Positions 1 through 12,255 of a stretch of 64,000 bases of DNA are shown here, piece after piece (position 1 is the stretch's first letter; every line of letters begins with the position of its first letter). The notes under the pieces are model-generated. The model saw only the letters and a list, made by a program, of their open reading frames with translations. It was not told the origin of the DNA and did not search any database. The translations under genes were made by a program, and so were the position numbers. The stretch comes from Combretum micranthum (Eukaryota > Streptophyta > Magnoliopsida > Myrtales > Combretaceae): the NCBI GenBank assembly GCA_024138025.1, contig JAMXBD010001098.1, positions 62,001-126,000 of the forward strand. Reading direction: 5' to 3'.

Positions 1-242
1 ATTGTGAATCAATTTGATTTACAAGAACACACCATTTATTATTATTATTATTATTATTTAACAATGAGAAAATTACTTATTGTTTATTTTAGTATATTAA
101 GTTATAATTAAATAATTATAAAATTAAAGGCATTTTTACAATCATGAATTACTTAATAAAATCAAAGTAAGTTTCTACAAGTTCAAACTAAATTTGATTC
201 AAATCTTTGATGCTAAATCTGAAAACTTTGTGTTTTTATTTT

Positions 243-628
243 GGGGAATTACAAAATTTACCCCCTAAACTTTAACCTATGCATAGATCCAACCCACCCA
301 CGCCCCCTCCCCATGCGAACTTTCAAAGTGAGAGTTTTGACTCCTTAACTTTCATCTATGTGTACAACTGAGGACATGTCACATTTTTCATTTAAAACAA
401 ATGGAAAAAGAGTATGGATTCACCCTCTAAAATTTTCATCTATATTTATATTCACTTGTAAACTTTTATCTATATGCAGATTTATCTTCCTTCCTCTTCC
501 GAAAATAGTTAATTGCAATTATTGTACTAATTTTTTTAATTTTAAAAGGTTAAAAACTTTACTTTGAAAGTTTAAGGAGTGAATCCGCATATAGGTCAAA
601 GTCTAGGGGGTGAATTTGCAATTGTCCC
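243..628. mobile_element. Mutator-like MITE with 9-bp TSD
   Basis: Both ends read as an imperfect terminal inverted repeat of about 40 bp: the left end begins ggggaattacaaaatttacc and the reverse complement of the right end begins gggacaattgcaaattcacc, and both continue through CCCCCTA-ACTTT-ACCTAT. The nine bases TTTTATTTT flank it on the left (234-242) and the right (629-637), the target-duplication length of the Mutator superfamily. The 386-bp body has no credible coding sequence, so it is a non-autonomous element. The superfamily assignment rests only on TSD length and TIR style. Confidence 0.8.
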
Positions 629-637
629 TTTTATTTT

Positions 638-1700
638 ATTTCATGCAAATTCTATATTAATTTATGAATTATAAACTTTTTAAGAATAATCAAATTCCAA
701 AAATTGATAAAAAGCACATTTTAGATTAAGTTTGACTTGAATTAAAGATCTAGCTTAAATTTTCATGAAAAACACTTTGAATATGAGGTTAAATGTTTGA
801 ATATCTTCATGAACATTCAAAATATTTTTCACAAAAATTTTAAAAACTTCAAGTCAAATACAAACCAAATTCAGTTCTCATATCATTATGAATTAAACAC
901 TTTTATATATCACAAATACACATAATTTCTTTTACATCATTCGCCATATACATGTTACATACATATAATTATAAATTTCAACATTAAGTCACCATCAACT
1001 ATACATATTAATCATATGTTTTATTATATTATTGTTTCAATCCAAATCTATAATTTAATTAAACAAATTAACATTGCATGAAAATAGCAAAATTGAACTG
1101 AAAATCACGTATTTATTCATATAATAATATCAAACTTGTTTTTAACATGCAAACATTGATCTAAACCCAAGATCATATACAAAATTACAATCAGTCATTA
1201 AATAAAAACAATCATGTTATTGAAGTTAAGATTACTTACTAGTTGTATTAATAAGCAAAAACCTAAACTACTACTATAACACTTTGTATGCAAGTTGTTG
1301 ATACTTTTACCCTTTTTCAAACTCCTCTGTTCTACAATTTGTTTTTGTTTATTTGTTGATAAATTAGGTGTGAATTTCTAGAGAGGCAAATAGGTTTTTG
1401 TGTTTAGATTTCTAGAGAGAAAGGTAACTTGTAGAAGAAGATTAAGTGTGAAAACTTATAAGAGAAGTTTTGAGCGAGTGGCTGTAGAGAAGATAAAGAG
1501 AGTGAAGAAGCTTTAGGAAACTTGTCTATGCAAAACTAGAGCTCCTTGAAACATTCCTATAATTAGGCTTCCCCACTAAGCCCTACACTAATGTGAAAAA
1601 CCGGTCTATAGTATCAGATTGGGTTAAAAATCCAATAACTATATAGGCCTTTACAAAAGTTTAAATTGCATGTAATTTTCCATGAATGTGTTTGTGATGT
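638..1700. other. AT-rich intergenic stretch, no gene seen
   Basis: The stretch has no coding sequence that resembles a protein family, no tRNA-like fold and no clear repeat borders. It is strongly AT-rich. The part at 1,370-1,560 is enriched in short GAGA/AGAG words, but nothing functional can be assigned. Confidence 0.4.
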
Positions 1701-4700
1701 TTGATGGTTGAGAGGTCATCCCCATATTCAATCATTAATTTCAAATTTCAGGTTATAAAATTTTAGATAAGAAAATTAGAGAAGATTTCAAATAATTCAA
1801 GTATCAATCATAAGTAATTAAAAACATTTGAAGACAACCAAAATCAATTCAAGTTAATTACAAGCTCAAAGAGCCAAAATTTTGACCCTTAAAACTGAAA
1901 TTCTCAAAAATTCAAAGACATTTAAAAAATGTCTACATGAGATACCATCATGATACAAAACTAGTCAAATCGCACACATATGTAAAAATGGACACTTAAG
2001 ATTGTGTTACATGGCATAAGTTACAAAAGATGAAACCTCATATCTCTTCCTCCCTCAAAATTCGTATGGCAGCCCCTACCCTTCATTTTTTTCCCCTCTT
2101 ATCTCCTCCTTTCATTTATTTCTTCTTCACTAAAACCTCTGAAAGACCCACACATAAAGTAAAGTGTCCCTAAAATCCACCTTTTAAACAACTTCAAATT
2201 ATATTTAAGCAATTATAATGTAATATTTAAATTCGAATTAATGTTTTTCCTTCTTTTTCTCTGGAAAATAAAAAATATTTATAATTTCAAGAAAGAGTTT
2301 GAGCTTTGCTTCGAAAAAAAAAAAAGGGAAGGGTTTGAGCTATCCCTATGGAGAAATTTGAGATTAAGGTATGTAATTTGTGTTTTAAGTAAGTTTGCTT
2401 TTAGGTTACTTGTGATACTTTGTAACATGTGTATTTCTTATTTAGGCTTAAAATCAAGAGAAATCATTCTTACTTGGTCTTAGAGCCAAGCATGTAGTTG
2501 GTGGTTGAAATTGAAAACAATTTCCACAACTTAAGAAAAGTTTTGGACTTAGTTTAGTTGATGAAAATAGATACAGGTAGGAATACAAGTTGGAAATGCA
2601 CATGTGTGTGGTTTCTAAGCTTAATAGTGGTGTGAATGTGTATTGTGAAATGGATTTATGTAGTTTTGTGTTAATTTGTTGTCTAAGAAATTGATTTATT
2701 GGATTATATGTTAAATTACAAGAGAAATTGGTAATAAAAGTCGATTAGGCGTTGATTTATGCTAATATAAACTTAATTGGAGTTTTCAATGGTTTAGGTT
2801 GGTATAATTGAACGATTAACTGATTTGGAATTACGATAAAACAAGCTTAATTTAATGATTACAATGTGTTTTTTAGGTTAAAGAATAGGAATTGATGGTC
2901 TATTGACAACTTGAGTATGCATTATGAGTAAAAATTATGTTGAGGGGTTGCACAATTTTGATGATTTAGAGTGATTATAATTGAGTTTAAATGACATACA
3001 GGTGTGACTTAGGGTCTTTAAGGAATTGTATATCAATAAGAAAGGATAAAGTAAGTCTCATTGGAAAATTTAAGCACAAATTTTGACAATTTAGACAAAT
3101 GAATGATTGGATGACTTGGATATATTAATGTATAATTTTGGAATATTCATATCCTTAAGGTTTTGAGGATGTAAACTCCATGATTTGTTAGAATAGGAAA
3201 TGATTATGCTAATGGTAGTAATTTGTAGAAAATTTAAGCGTAACATGGACTTTAAATCAATGTGGTGATAATTTTGTTGTATCAAGGTGAATATGGATTT
3301 TTAAATTGTGTATATGGATGGAATCAAGGTTGTTAAACTTGTAATTCTATGTAGAATTTCCAATGGGTCAGTAGAATCGAAATGTAAAATTGAAACGTAG
3401 AAACATAAGTTTCTACAACCTTTGCAAAATAGTTTTGGAAAATTATGAAAATGCTTATAAAAGATGCAGAAAACTTAGAACACGTAATGGATGTAAAAAA
3501 AAAAATAAAGAAATTAAGTTCTTTTTTTCATAATAACTCTTAATCCATACATAACATGTATAAAAAAGAGCGAATAGAGTAAAATTAATTTATTTTCTAT
3601 TGTTTTGTTTGAAATAAGTGATAAATTAAAGGAAAATAAAAAATTTCAACTTATTAAATGCTTAGTTATATAAATGAAATAAATAAAATTTCTTATGAAT
3701 TTTATAGCTATAAATTGACTCAAATGAATCTATAAATGTACAACAGGGGTTTTCGGGAGAGGAAGGAAAAAAGATAAAGAGAATATGTGGAAACCAAATA
3801 AAAACAACAACAAAAAAGATACATCATCATAATTCCTATTAGTTGATGAGATTATAAATACACAATTGTATTTTTTATATTTTAGCTTATTTGATTTGAA
3901 TAGGTAAAATTAGTAAATTCGGTTAAAATCGTAAGATTCTACCAAAAAACGAATCTATCCATGAGCCAACTCGAAAGAGCCTTCTAAAATCGTAAACTCG
4001 TAGAATCGTATAGGTAAAATCATGATTTTGATAACTCTAGATGGAATGATTTAAAACTATGAAAATTTTTGTAATCATTTTATAGTCATTGTGTATATTA
4101 AACAAGTTTTAAGTCATAGAGATGCCTAAAGTACTTAAATGTGTTGATAGGCTACATTTTACATGTTAATCCAACCTAAGTTTGTTAATATTGAATAAAA
4201 ATGAGTTTGATGTGACAACTTATGACAAATTCCAAATTTAAAGTATACCTGACGACTTCACAAAATAAATATTCTCCTATCATTTTGATACCTTATAATA
4301 TGTTTAACTTTGTATGATTCTACATCATGTTACTTATGTAGGAATTTACCCTTTGTATGAAAAAATGGGTAAGCTGTGTAATGAGAACTTTAAATTGATA
4401 ATATAATATGAATAAAATGGAAATGTCGAATTATCATGTGTTCTTAGTGATGTAAACTAGTAAGGGACCAATTCTAGGTCATAGGGGTGCTTAAACGACT
4501 TATGTGGCTGGTCATGTTTATTTGCAAAAGTAGCTCTACTTCATAAATTGTAATTAAATAAATGAAATAAATTCAGAGAATTTCTAGATTTAAAGTTCAT
4601 ATAAAAAGCTTATTAAAACACATATATTAATGCCATTATGATTGATGTGCATGATATGCTACATGACTATGGCATGCTTATTATGTAAAAATTGCCTTCT

Positions 4701-5406
4701 TTAAATATAAACATGCAATGATATACATAGCTCAAAATAGAAATTGATAAAATGATATAAAAAGATTAGGAAATGAGATAATATGTACATTATGTAAACA
4801 TGGCTAAACACTTGAATTTGGACTACTAATGCATAAAGTGCAACGATGATATGATAAAGGACTTGTATGCTAGGATGACATGAATAATTTAATCTTAATA
4901 ATTTCATATGATATAATTAGAGTATTTATGATTTTTTTTCATCATGTGATCTCTTTATGTATCCTTCATGGTAATATAAAAACAATTATGAAATATATTT
5001 AATAGTTAAAGTATATATACATACATATATGACTAAACACATTGCAACTAAAATATGGATAATAGGAACCTAATCATCTAAATAGGTTACTAGGGATTTT
5101 AATATAATTAGTGGATTATGAAAATCTATTTTTGAGAGGTCAGAACAAAAACTCCTAAAAGTATAGCCTACTAAGGCTTGGTTACCTTAAACCTAGAAAC
5201 TTATCCTAACCAATATAGTGAGTTAGACAACTTGGATATATAAAACTAATGACTTAGAAATATAACTTAAAACTTACCCAATCCACTAGTATATAATGTC
5301 TCAAAACTGTTAGGGTTATAGATCCAACTCATATGGGTCTATAACCAAGGACATCCTAAATATACATTGAATATATTTAGAAAAAGACTTGAAGATAAGG
5401 AGTATT

Positions 5407-5413
5407 TATAAAA
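5407..5413 (+). promoter_or_regulatory. TATA box of the copia solo LTR
   Basis: TATAAAA occurs about 100 bp into the LTR, where a U3 core promoter would lie, and before the C/T-rich and repeat-bearing part. No transcript evidence is available from sequence alone. Confidence 0.4.
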
Positions 5414-5544
5414 GTCAAAGTTGGTCAACATAGAAATTAATGCTGGTCAAATGGAATAAATGCGGCTAACATTAAATGTGAGCCTTCCTTGTTTTTCTTA
5501 TAAATTCTCCTTATTTTGTCTTTCAGTGTAGATATACACTAGGG

Positions 5545-5667
5545 AGGTGTAGAGACACGCCGTGAGGTGTGTAGATTGTATACACCAGTAAAGGTGTAGA
5601 GACACGTCGTGAGGCATATGGATTATATACACCGGGAGGTGTAGAGACACACCATGGGGTGTGTAGA
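5545..5667 (+). repeat. 46-bp tandem repeat, three copies, inside the solo LTR
   Basis: The phrase aggtgtagagacac recurs at 5,545, 5,592 and 5,637 (spacings of 47 and 45 bp). Each copy is followed by a diverged cgycgtgaggygtrtrgatt-type segment and, for the first two, by a tatacacc word. Because tatacacc and ggtgtag are near-complements, each unit can pair with its neighbour. Confidence 0.75.
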
Positions 5668-7439
5668 GGGACAAGATGTTGATCCTTGTTTCGATGTTAC
5701 ACTGGTCAATGGTGATGAAAGGTGTTCCGCCTAAAGCGGTGATGAAGAGAAGAAGAAGGAGAACAAGATGGGTGTCTCTTCTCAAGTTTAGATAGGATAG
5801 ATCTAGAGAGAGAAAGAGAGGGAATCCTAGAGAGAGAAACTCTAGATAAATAGATCTTGTTTCTGTTTGTAATTCCATCGGCTGAAGGTAATGAATCGGT
5901 AATCCACTAGAGAGATCTAGTGATGAACAACAATCTGTAATCCCATTATATTGTTTATAGTAGATAAATCTATGCGCTGTTGGTTCATGGTTTGTCCGCT
6001 TTGGGTTTTCCACCTTATATCTTGGTGTTTGTTATTTACTTTATGCAATTTTGTTTATTGCATGTTTTCACCTTTTGGCAAGAGCAAAAAGATTGGGTCT
6101 TTTTTTTCCTAACAAAAACTTAGTTAAATCCTATCAAAGAGATTTATGACTATAAATTCTAATAAATTGAAATTAGCAATTAGGAGAAATGGATAATGAA
6201 TACGGGATAAGTGAATGATGATTATGTGATATGGATATGAAACAAATATTTGAGCATCTATATACTCTTTGAGATATTTACAAATGGCTTAAAAACATGT
6301 ATGTAATGAATGTGTGTTAGTTGATAGGATAGGCATTGAAACCGAACCATTACTTAAACAAAGCTAATAATTTTGTGTTGCTTGCTGCATGACAACTTAT
6401 TCTAGTAAGTGGTAGCCTTGGATTACATTGTGTGACTGATCACAACTTTTATGATAATACGATAGTCAAGCGCTTACATCCCCACATGGAGGCATGGGTA
6501 AGCTTGCAGATAGTCAATAGAAGGAATTCATGGCTGGTATGAATGACTTAAGCTTGAACGAAGTTGTGATGGAATTATCCAAGTGTTATGGGCCCTTAAA
6601 TAGACTAAAATGTCATAATGGACTATGTTTATTATGGGACAAATTTAGTGAGTGACTCCGTATGAGACTACATGTTTCTTTTTTCTTTTTAGCATCGTAC
6701 TAGAGCTGTTGTTAACCCCTTATTGATGGAATACAAATTCAACCCCTTTCATTCCTCGATATTTTATTTAGCAAGAGTCATGAATACTTCTTTGTTGAAA
6801 GTGCATTGGTTGCCTAACTATTAACTAAACAACTTAATTTGTTTTTTGTTGCAGTAGAATAAGAATATGTGACATATGAGCATATGGTTTTTTTACTATC
6901 ATATTAGACTTTGCCACTCACTTTTCAACATTTCAAGTGTAGATGATGATAGCACTGTGGACTTGTGCTATGATTCATTAGATTATGGGTACAAGAATGA
7001 GGATTGATGTGGTTTCTTGCATGATATTTTGTTTGGGAGAATGGAATATTAGATGATTGAGTTTCTATTTGTGTGAGTATTTTGAATCTTATATCAATTA
7101 ACTCAAAATTTATAAGATGATTGTAAACACTTTCACTCTTTTAGAACCATGAGGACCATGGTTTTGAGGTGGATCACCACTATAGGTTAAGGCCCTAGAG
7201 TTAGCCATTTTAACTAAATATCTTTTGAAAAATGTTTTATTTGCAATAAGTTATATTATAGGTTGTAAAATTTGAAAAGTATGGAAAAAAAGATTGAATT
7301 TTGTTGGATTTTCAATAAAAGATAACAAACAATTTCTTAATAACAAGATAGAAACAAACATTATTATGGTTGCTTCACATATGTCACCTAAGTAATATAC
7401 ATGGCTAACTAATATCTCCTAAGCACTTAGGGTGTGACA

Positions 7440-7954
7440 AGAGTGTTGCATGCCCATAGCAATATTATGAATAAAGACTGCTACACAAGTCAAAATACAT
7501 TTTGTTTTTTTTTTTTTAGTAATTAGGTTTGATTCAAAATAGGTTGTTTTATATGATGTATTAAATCATATTGATTTAAATGATTGGTGATTTGGAATCA
7601 AACCATATCTTTAAAGAATCTTATTTTATAATTAAATACGATTTGATCAATTCAATCTGAGGTGTTAGGCTAAACTCAATTGATTGTGTTACATCAATAG
7701 TTGAAGTCATTTCAAATATGGAAAGCAATTTTATAAATTAAGCACATAATGTAGAAAACAGGCGTTGACATTATCCCGTTATGCATTACTTCTAACATTT
7801 AATTCTCCTTTTTAAATTTTCACTCTTAATATATATTATCTTTGGGAGTTTCTTCAGTCCCATCGACGCAACTGTCCAGTCTACCATCTAACCTTTAAAA
7901 TAAATATAGTGATTAGAATTTTAATTATTTAGTGCTTTAATCACAGATGAGTAT
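7440..7954. other. Intergenic AT-rich sequence, no gene seen
   Basis: This 515-bp segment lies between two LTR-type sequences. It has no coding potential or repeat structure that I can recognise. Its last five bases, AGTAT, serve as the left target site of the next solo LTR. Confidence 0.4.
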
Positions 7955-10479
7955 TGATAAATGTGTAAAATTGCACATTTATCTCTACTAAAATGACTCA
8001 AAATCATGCATAATTAGTATGTTTCAACTTGAGAATGTGTTAAAACGAGTAAAAATGAATATTCAAATATTCTTAGGTGAATTCTACTCTAATGTTCAAG
8101 GAATGCATATTTTTGGATCAAATTGGCATGAATAAATGAAAAAGGATCCAAACTAGTGTTATTTGAGTATTGTAAAGAGGTAACTACAGTAAATTAGAGT
8201 TGCACATGCTATGAACCACCACTTGAGCTCAATTAATAATGAACATTCTTCTGACGCAACAATAATTTTGATCAAAAGTGAGATTATAAGACCAACTGAA
8301 GTCGAATTGGAGTGTTTAAATGGGTTTGAGTATTCAAGCTACAGTATAACAATAATTGATTATAGCAGAATTAGATGGAGTGTGTTTAAACCAACCAAGC
8401 AGGGCAGAGCATACCAATTTGGTCTATTGTAAATTCATGAACCAAGCTGTTGTTGGAGCTGCAACAACAGTAGCAAACAATTCTCCAAGCAACAATGCTT
8501 CAGTATTGGTTGACTGGCTCCACCGACCTTGACAAACACACATGCCAAGCAACTCTTTTCAACCTGCTGTACACGACTAGAATGGATCCAACCACCGACT
8601 AGATTTCGATACACATACATACATTGAGCGAGCATCCAGCACTTTGACCTGCCTCAAATCAAGTGGAAATAGCAGCAGCAGCAGTGTAATGAGAAGCTCT
8701 AAGCAAGCAGCAACAGAGCAATTGACTAGCAGCATTCTAATCGATCCACTATTAAGCGCCTCACATCCAAGAACTGAAAACCATCAAAGCAGGCCTGAGG
8801 AATAAGCAGACTGAAACGAGTACACTGGACGAACGTTAAGCTATCGTACCAAACAAAAGCCAGACCAACCCCTGCGCTCTATTATGCCGGCCTGTTATGA
8901 TCCAAATCGAACAGAAATTCAACGCCACAACCTTATCTTGCCACACCAACCAAACACTAGCATAATTACCGAGCTGCCTAGTGATGAACAGCTTACTCGA
9001 GTATAACCAGCATGAGCTTCCAAGCAACGACCTACTGCTAAACTGAGCAGCTTTATAGCAGACACTTGCCAAACAGCTCCCTTCATTGAGCAACAATCAA
9101 ACCCCACTAATTGCAACAAAACACAACCAGACTTCAACACGCCACAATGTTGACCTGCTTCACAAGCACCGAGCGGTAGCATGTAGCGAACTCTTGATAC
9201 ATGTCGAGCATGAGCAACAGCTACCGAGCACTTGAGAGTAGGGACCAATTAGCGCAAGAGCATAACAGAACTGACTGATCTATTGAACACAACACGAGCT
9301 CCCTCTACACAAATTGTAGCGGAACGTGATCGATCAGCCACCATTTGGGCTACTACTGCCAAGACGACCTGATTCTTTTTACTGCCAAGCTACAACTTGA
9401 ACAATCTGATCTAGCAGACACCAAGCGCTCGAAAATTGACTAGACCGGGTAACATCAAAGAACAGCTGAGTGCAATACGCATGAGCCTTAGACATGGAGC
9501 GCCCACCAGCAAGCATCCGAATATCTACATTGCAGCAGCAGTAAGGCACACCCGAGTGCCTATGGAGCTCTACTGGAGTGCACATGGAGCCATCCACCAA
9601 CCAGCAAGGAAAAACACCAGAGCCCCACAGTGATCCGAGCTTTTCCAGTAAGAATTGAGCAAGTCTCCAACAACCAACTTGTCTTGGGTAGCAACAGATC
9701 CGGGCTTCCAATGTCCGAGCTACTTCTGTGCTTTATCCAAGCCCCGAAAGCAACACCGACCAAGCACATGCCGAGCTGCTGAACCGTGAAGCTTCACTGA
9801 CCTGATCTACAACAAGAATACTGAGCTATATCTGACTTAAGCGAGATCGACTCAAACAAGCTACTATTTTATTCTCTTTTTGGCTTGTAAAAATTTTTAT
9901 AAGAATTTTCTTCTCCTTTTGAACTTTTGTAGTATTTTGGGATCTACTCCATAAAATATACACACTCATACAACCATCACTTCTCATACATGTCACATCA
10001 CTTTTCACCAAACCCCACCAACATTCACATCATCATACTTCCACATACCAACTCACTTTCTACAAGACTCTATATATCAATTTCATTATCATTTTTTTTT
10101 TTGAGACATCCATCCCTTAATCAAGCCCTCTTGGGTCTAGACACGCCGCCAACATCTTTCATCCATTCACTTTATATCATCAACCTCAACCTTACTTCAC
10201 CCCATCTTCTAGCATTATCCATTATGCACATTCACAGTGAAGTGGATCTAGAATCATATTAGGAAGACATTCGTTATATTTCATGTATACTCTCTTCATT
10301 ATCTATTGTTATGGATTATGTTAAAAATATTTTCACGAATGAAATTCCACCTTTCAGTATGAGCTAGATTTATTTAGTAGGATTATGTGATGTGTTTATG
10401 AATTTCTTGAGTGGTTGATTAGTATCTTATAATAGGATTTGTTGATTTGAAACTTTGGTTATTTCTATTTCAATGTTTA

Positions 10480-10675
10480 TGTTAAAGTATTATGTTTCCT
10501 ATGTTATAGTATTATGTTTCCTATGTTATAGTGTTATGTTTCCTATGTAACATAATTAATATTGTAGTAGGTAGGATATGTCAACAGTCACATGTTCAGT
10601 GTATATATATGTGTCTATTTATGTACAATATGATATATAGAAAAGAATTATTTTCATAAATATTTGGTTTCAACA
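10480..10675 (+). repeat. 5' LTR of the copia element
   Basis: This 196-bp LTR matches 13,837-14,009 but has three copies of a unit of about 22 bp built on ttatgtttcctatgttatag (10,484-10,550), where the 3' LTR has two. This accounts for nearly all of the 23-bp length difference. A few substitutions and one single-base indel also separate the two LTRs. Confidence 0.9.
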
Positions 10676-10687
10676 TGGTATCAGAGC
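10676..10687 (+). promoter_or_regulatory. Primer-binding site (initiator Met-tRNA)
   Basis: TGGTATCAGAGC follows the last base of the 5' LTR with no spacer. This is the standard plant LTR-retrotransposon PBS, complementary to the 3' end of initiator tRNA-Met. Confidence 0.9.
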
Positions 10688-11196
10688 ATCACGCTGCTTT
10701 TCTTAAATTAGGGTTTTAGTTTTTTTTTTCTCTTCTCGTTGACGTTGCCCAGTGAGCAACGCATTTTCTTTAGGTGACAGTAAGAGAGTTTTTTTTTCGT
10801 CACCGCCGGCTTAAGAAGACGGAGGACCGGCCGACTAACTCAACCCTGAAGTCCGGCGTCCAGAAGCGCGGCGCATGAGCCTCACGTGCCTCTCAAGGGT
10901 TTTGGCGTTCCAGCTCCGTGGAGGCGCGTGAAGCACTCTTCCACCATCTGGAAGCGTTGAACTGTCTTGGTAAGGTTGATTCCATCTTATTCGTTCTTAT
11001 CGAAAGCTGTTTGGTGTGAAAAAAAAAATCACCATTGTTGACTGGCTATTGGGATTATTGTGATTTTATTGGTTGGGTGGACTTGTGGGTATGTGGATTT
11101 GGTTTCTAGGATTATCGTAATTTTATTGTGTATTTGGATTCTATTGGTGTGGTGTTATTCGATTTGGTTTGGGTATTATATATATATTGGTGAAAA

Positions 11197-11878
11197 TGGA
11201 TCCCGTAGACAATAAGTCTATCATTTATATGATTCTAGTATCCACCAAAATTACAGAACACAAGTTGAATGGAAATAATTTTATTGTGTGGAGTAAAACT
11301 GTACAAGTATATTTGCGGAGTATTGAAAAAGAAAATCACCTTACTAAAAATCCTCCATAAGATAATAAGAAACAAGCATGGTTACGTGATGATGCTAGGA
11401 TATTTTTGCAATTAAGAAATTCTATTGATACTGAGATTATACCTTTGGTTGATCATTGTGAGTATGTGAAGGAGTTAATGGATTATTTGGAGTTTATGTA
11501 TTTAGGAAGAGGAAATATTTCCCGTATGTAAGGGTTTTTATCATGCTGAACAGCTGGATGAATCTCTTACTAGCTATTTTATGAACTTCAAGAAGATATA
11601 TGAGGAATTAAATGTATTACTACCCTTTAGTCCCGATGTGAGAGTACAAATGAAAGTACCTAAACAGTTTTGGGCTGATGCAGTCTCTGCTGCCTGTTTT
11701 TTGATTAATCGTCTCCCTTCATCTATTCTTAAGGGAGAAATTCCTTATAAAGTGTTGTTTCCTACCAAGCCATTATTTCCTATTGAACCTAGGATATTTG
11801 GTAGTACATGTTTTGTTCGAGATATTCGTCCACAAGTCACAAAACTTAACCTAAATCTCTTAAATGTATCTTTTTAGG
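11197..11878 (+). pseudogene. Copia gag fragment joined to integrase C-terminal part
   Basis: A gag N-terminal domain is readable from about 11,197 (KLNGNNFIVWSKTVQVYLRS, the UBN2/DUF4219-type start of copia gag). A stop lies near 11,358 and the gag reading continues to about 11,648 (FMNFKKIYEELNVLLPFSPD). There it passes in the same open frame into an integrase segment (VPKQFWADAVSAACFLINRL), which normally lies more than a kilobase downstream. The zinc knuckle, aspartic protease and DDE core are therefore missing. The product, if any, would be a chimera with no predictable function. Confidence 0.8.
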
Positions 11879-12255
11879 ATATTCACGAGTTCAAAAGGGA
11901 TACCGATGTTTTTGTCCTCAACTTGATAAGTACATTGTATCAATTGATGTTGCTTTTGCGGAAAACACTCCATTCTTTTCATCCCTTGAGCCCTCAACAC
12001 ATGAAGAGGAGGACAATATACTACTATATGAGTTTTCATATCAGTCTTCAGGTACTACACCACAATCACCACCGCCACTGCTGTCAACCTCACGGCCTCC
12101 AATTCAACATGTGTATTCTCGAAGACGAGTACCACTAGCTTCATGTCCTGCACCAATCTCTTCTTCTTCAACAGATCCAACCTCAAGTGATCTTGATCTT
12201 TCAATAGCACTTCGTAAAGGTAAAAAGACAATGTACTTACCCTATCTCCTCCTTT

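Larger units (their letters stand above)
5308..6114 (+). repeat. Solo LTR, probably Ty1/copia, TSD AAAAC
   Basis: The element begins TGTTAGG and ends CCTAACA, a 7-bp terminal inverted repeat with canonical TG..CA. It is flanked on both sides by AAAAC (5,303-5,307 and 6,115-6,119). Length is 807 bp. No primer-binding site or polypurine tract follows or precedes it, so this is a solo LTR left by LTR-LTR recombination. Inside are a TATA motif (5,407-5,413), a three-copy 46-bp repeat, and a U5-like tail (gggttttccacc...atcttggtg) as in many copia LTRs. Orientation is inferred from the TATA motif and that tail. The copia assignment is less certain than the borders. Confidence 0.8.
1700..7439 (+). 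repeat. Degenerate LTR-like sequence (left border unknown)
   Basis: The right edge at 7,421-7,439 reads ...cacttagggtgtgaca, the ending style of plant Ty3/gypsy LTRs of the Del/Tekay type (GGG-GTGACA). At 1,975-2,130 there is a stretch resembling the promoter-proximal part of such LTRs: a ggacactt...acatggcat phrase, then C/T-rich leader-like sequence ending ctaaaacctctgaaagaccc. No matching left terminus or target duplication was found, and a complete copia solo LTR lies inside (5,308-6,114). No gene is seen outside that insertion. Confidence 0.35.

Noticed and set aside
5498..6013. 171-codon minus-strand frame
   Set aside because: Lies entirely inside the copia solo LTR and is produced by the 46-bp repeats and GA-rich sequence.
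7421..7444. A complete solo LTR ending at 7,439 with TSD AGAGT
   Set aside because: The right end is plausible, but no TG start preceded by AGAGT was found upstream, so only a degenerate LTR-like region is reported.
8211..9769. Several open frames on both strands
   Set aside because: They overlap each other in different frames within the GC-enriched part of a solo LTR, and none resembles a protein family.
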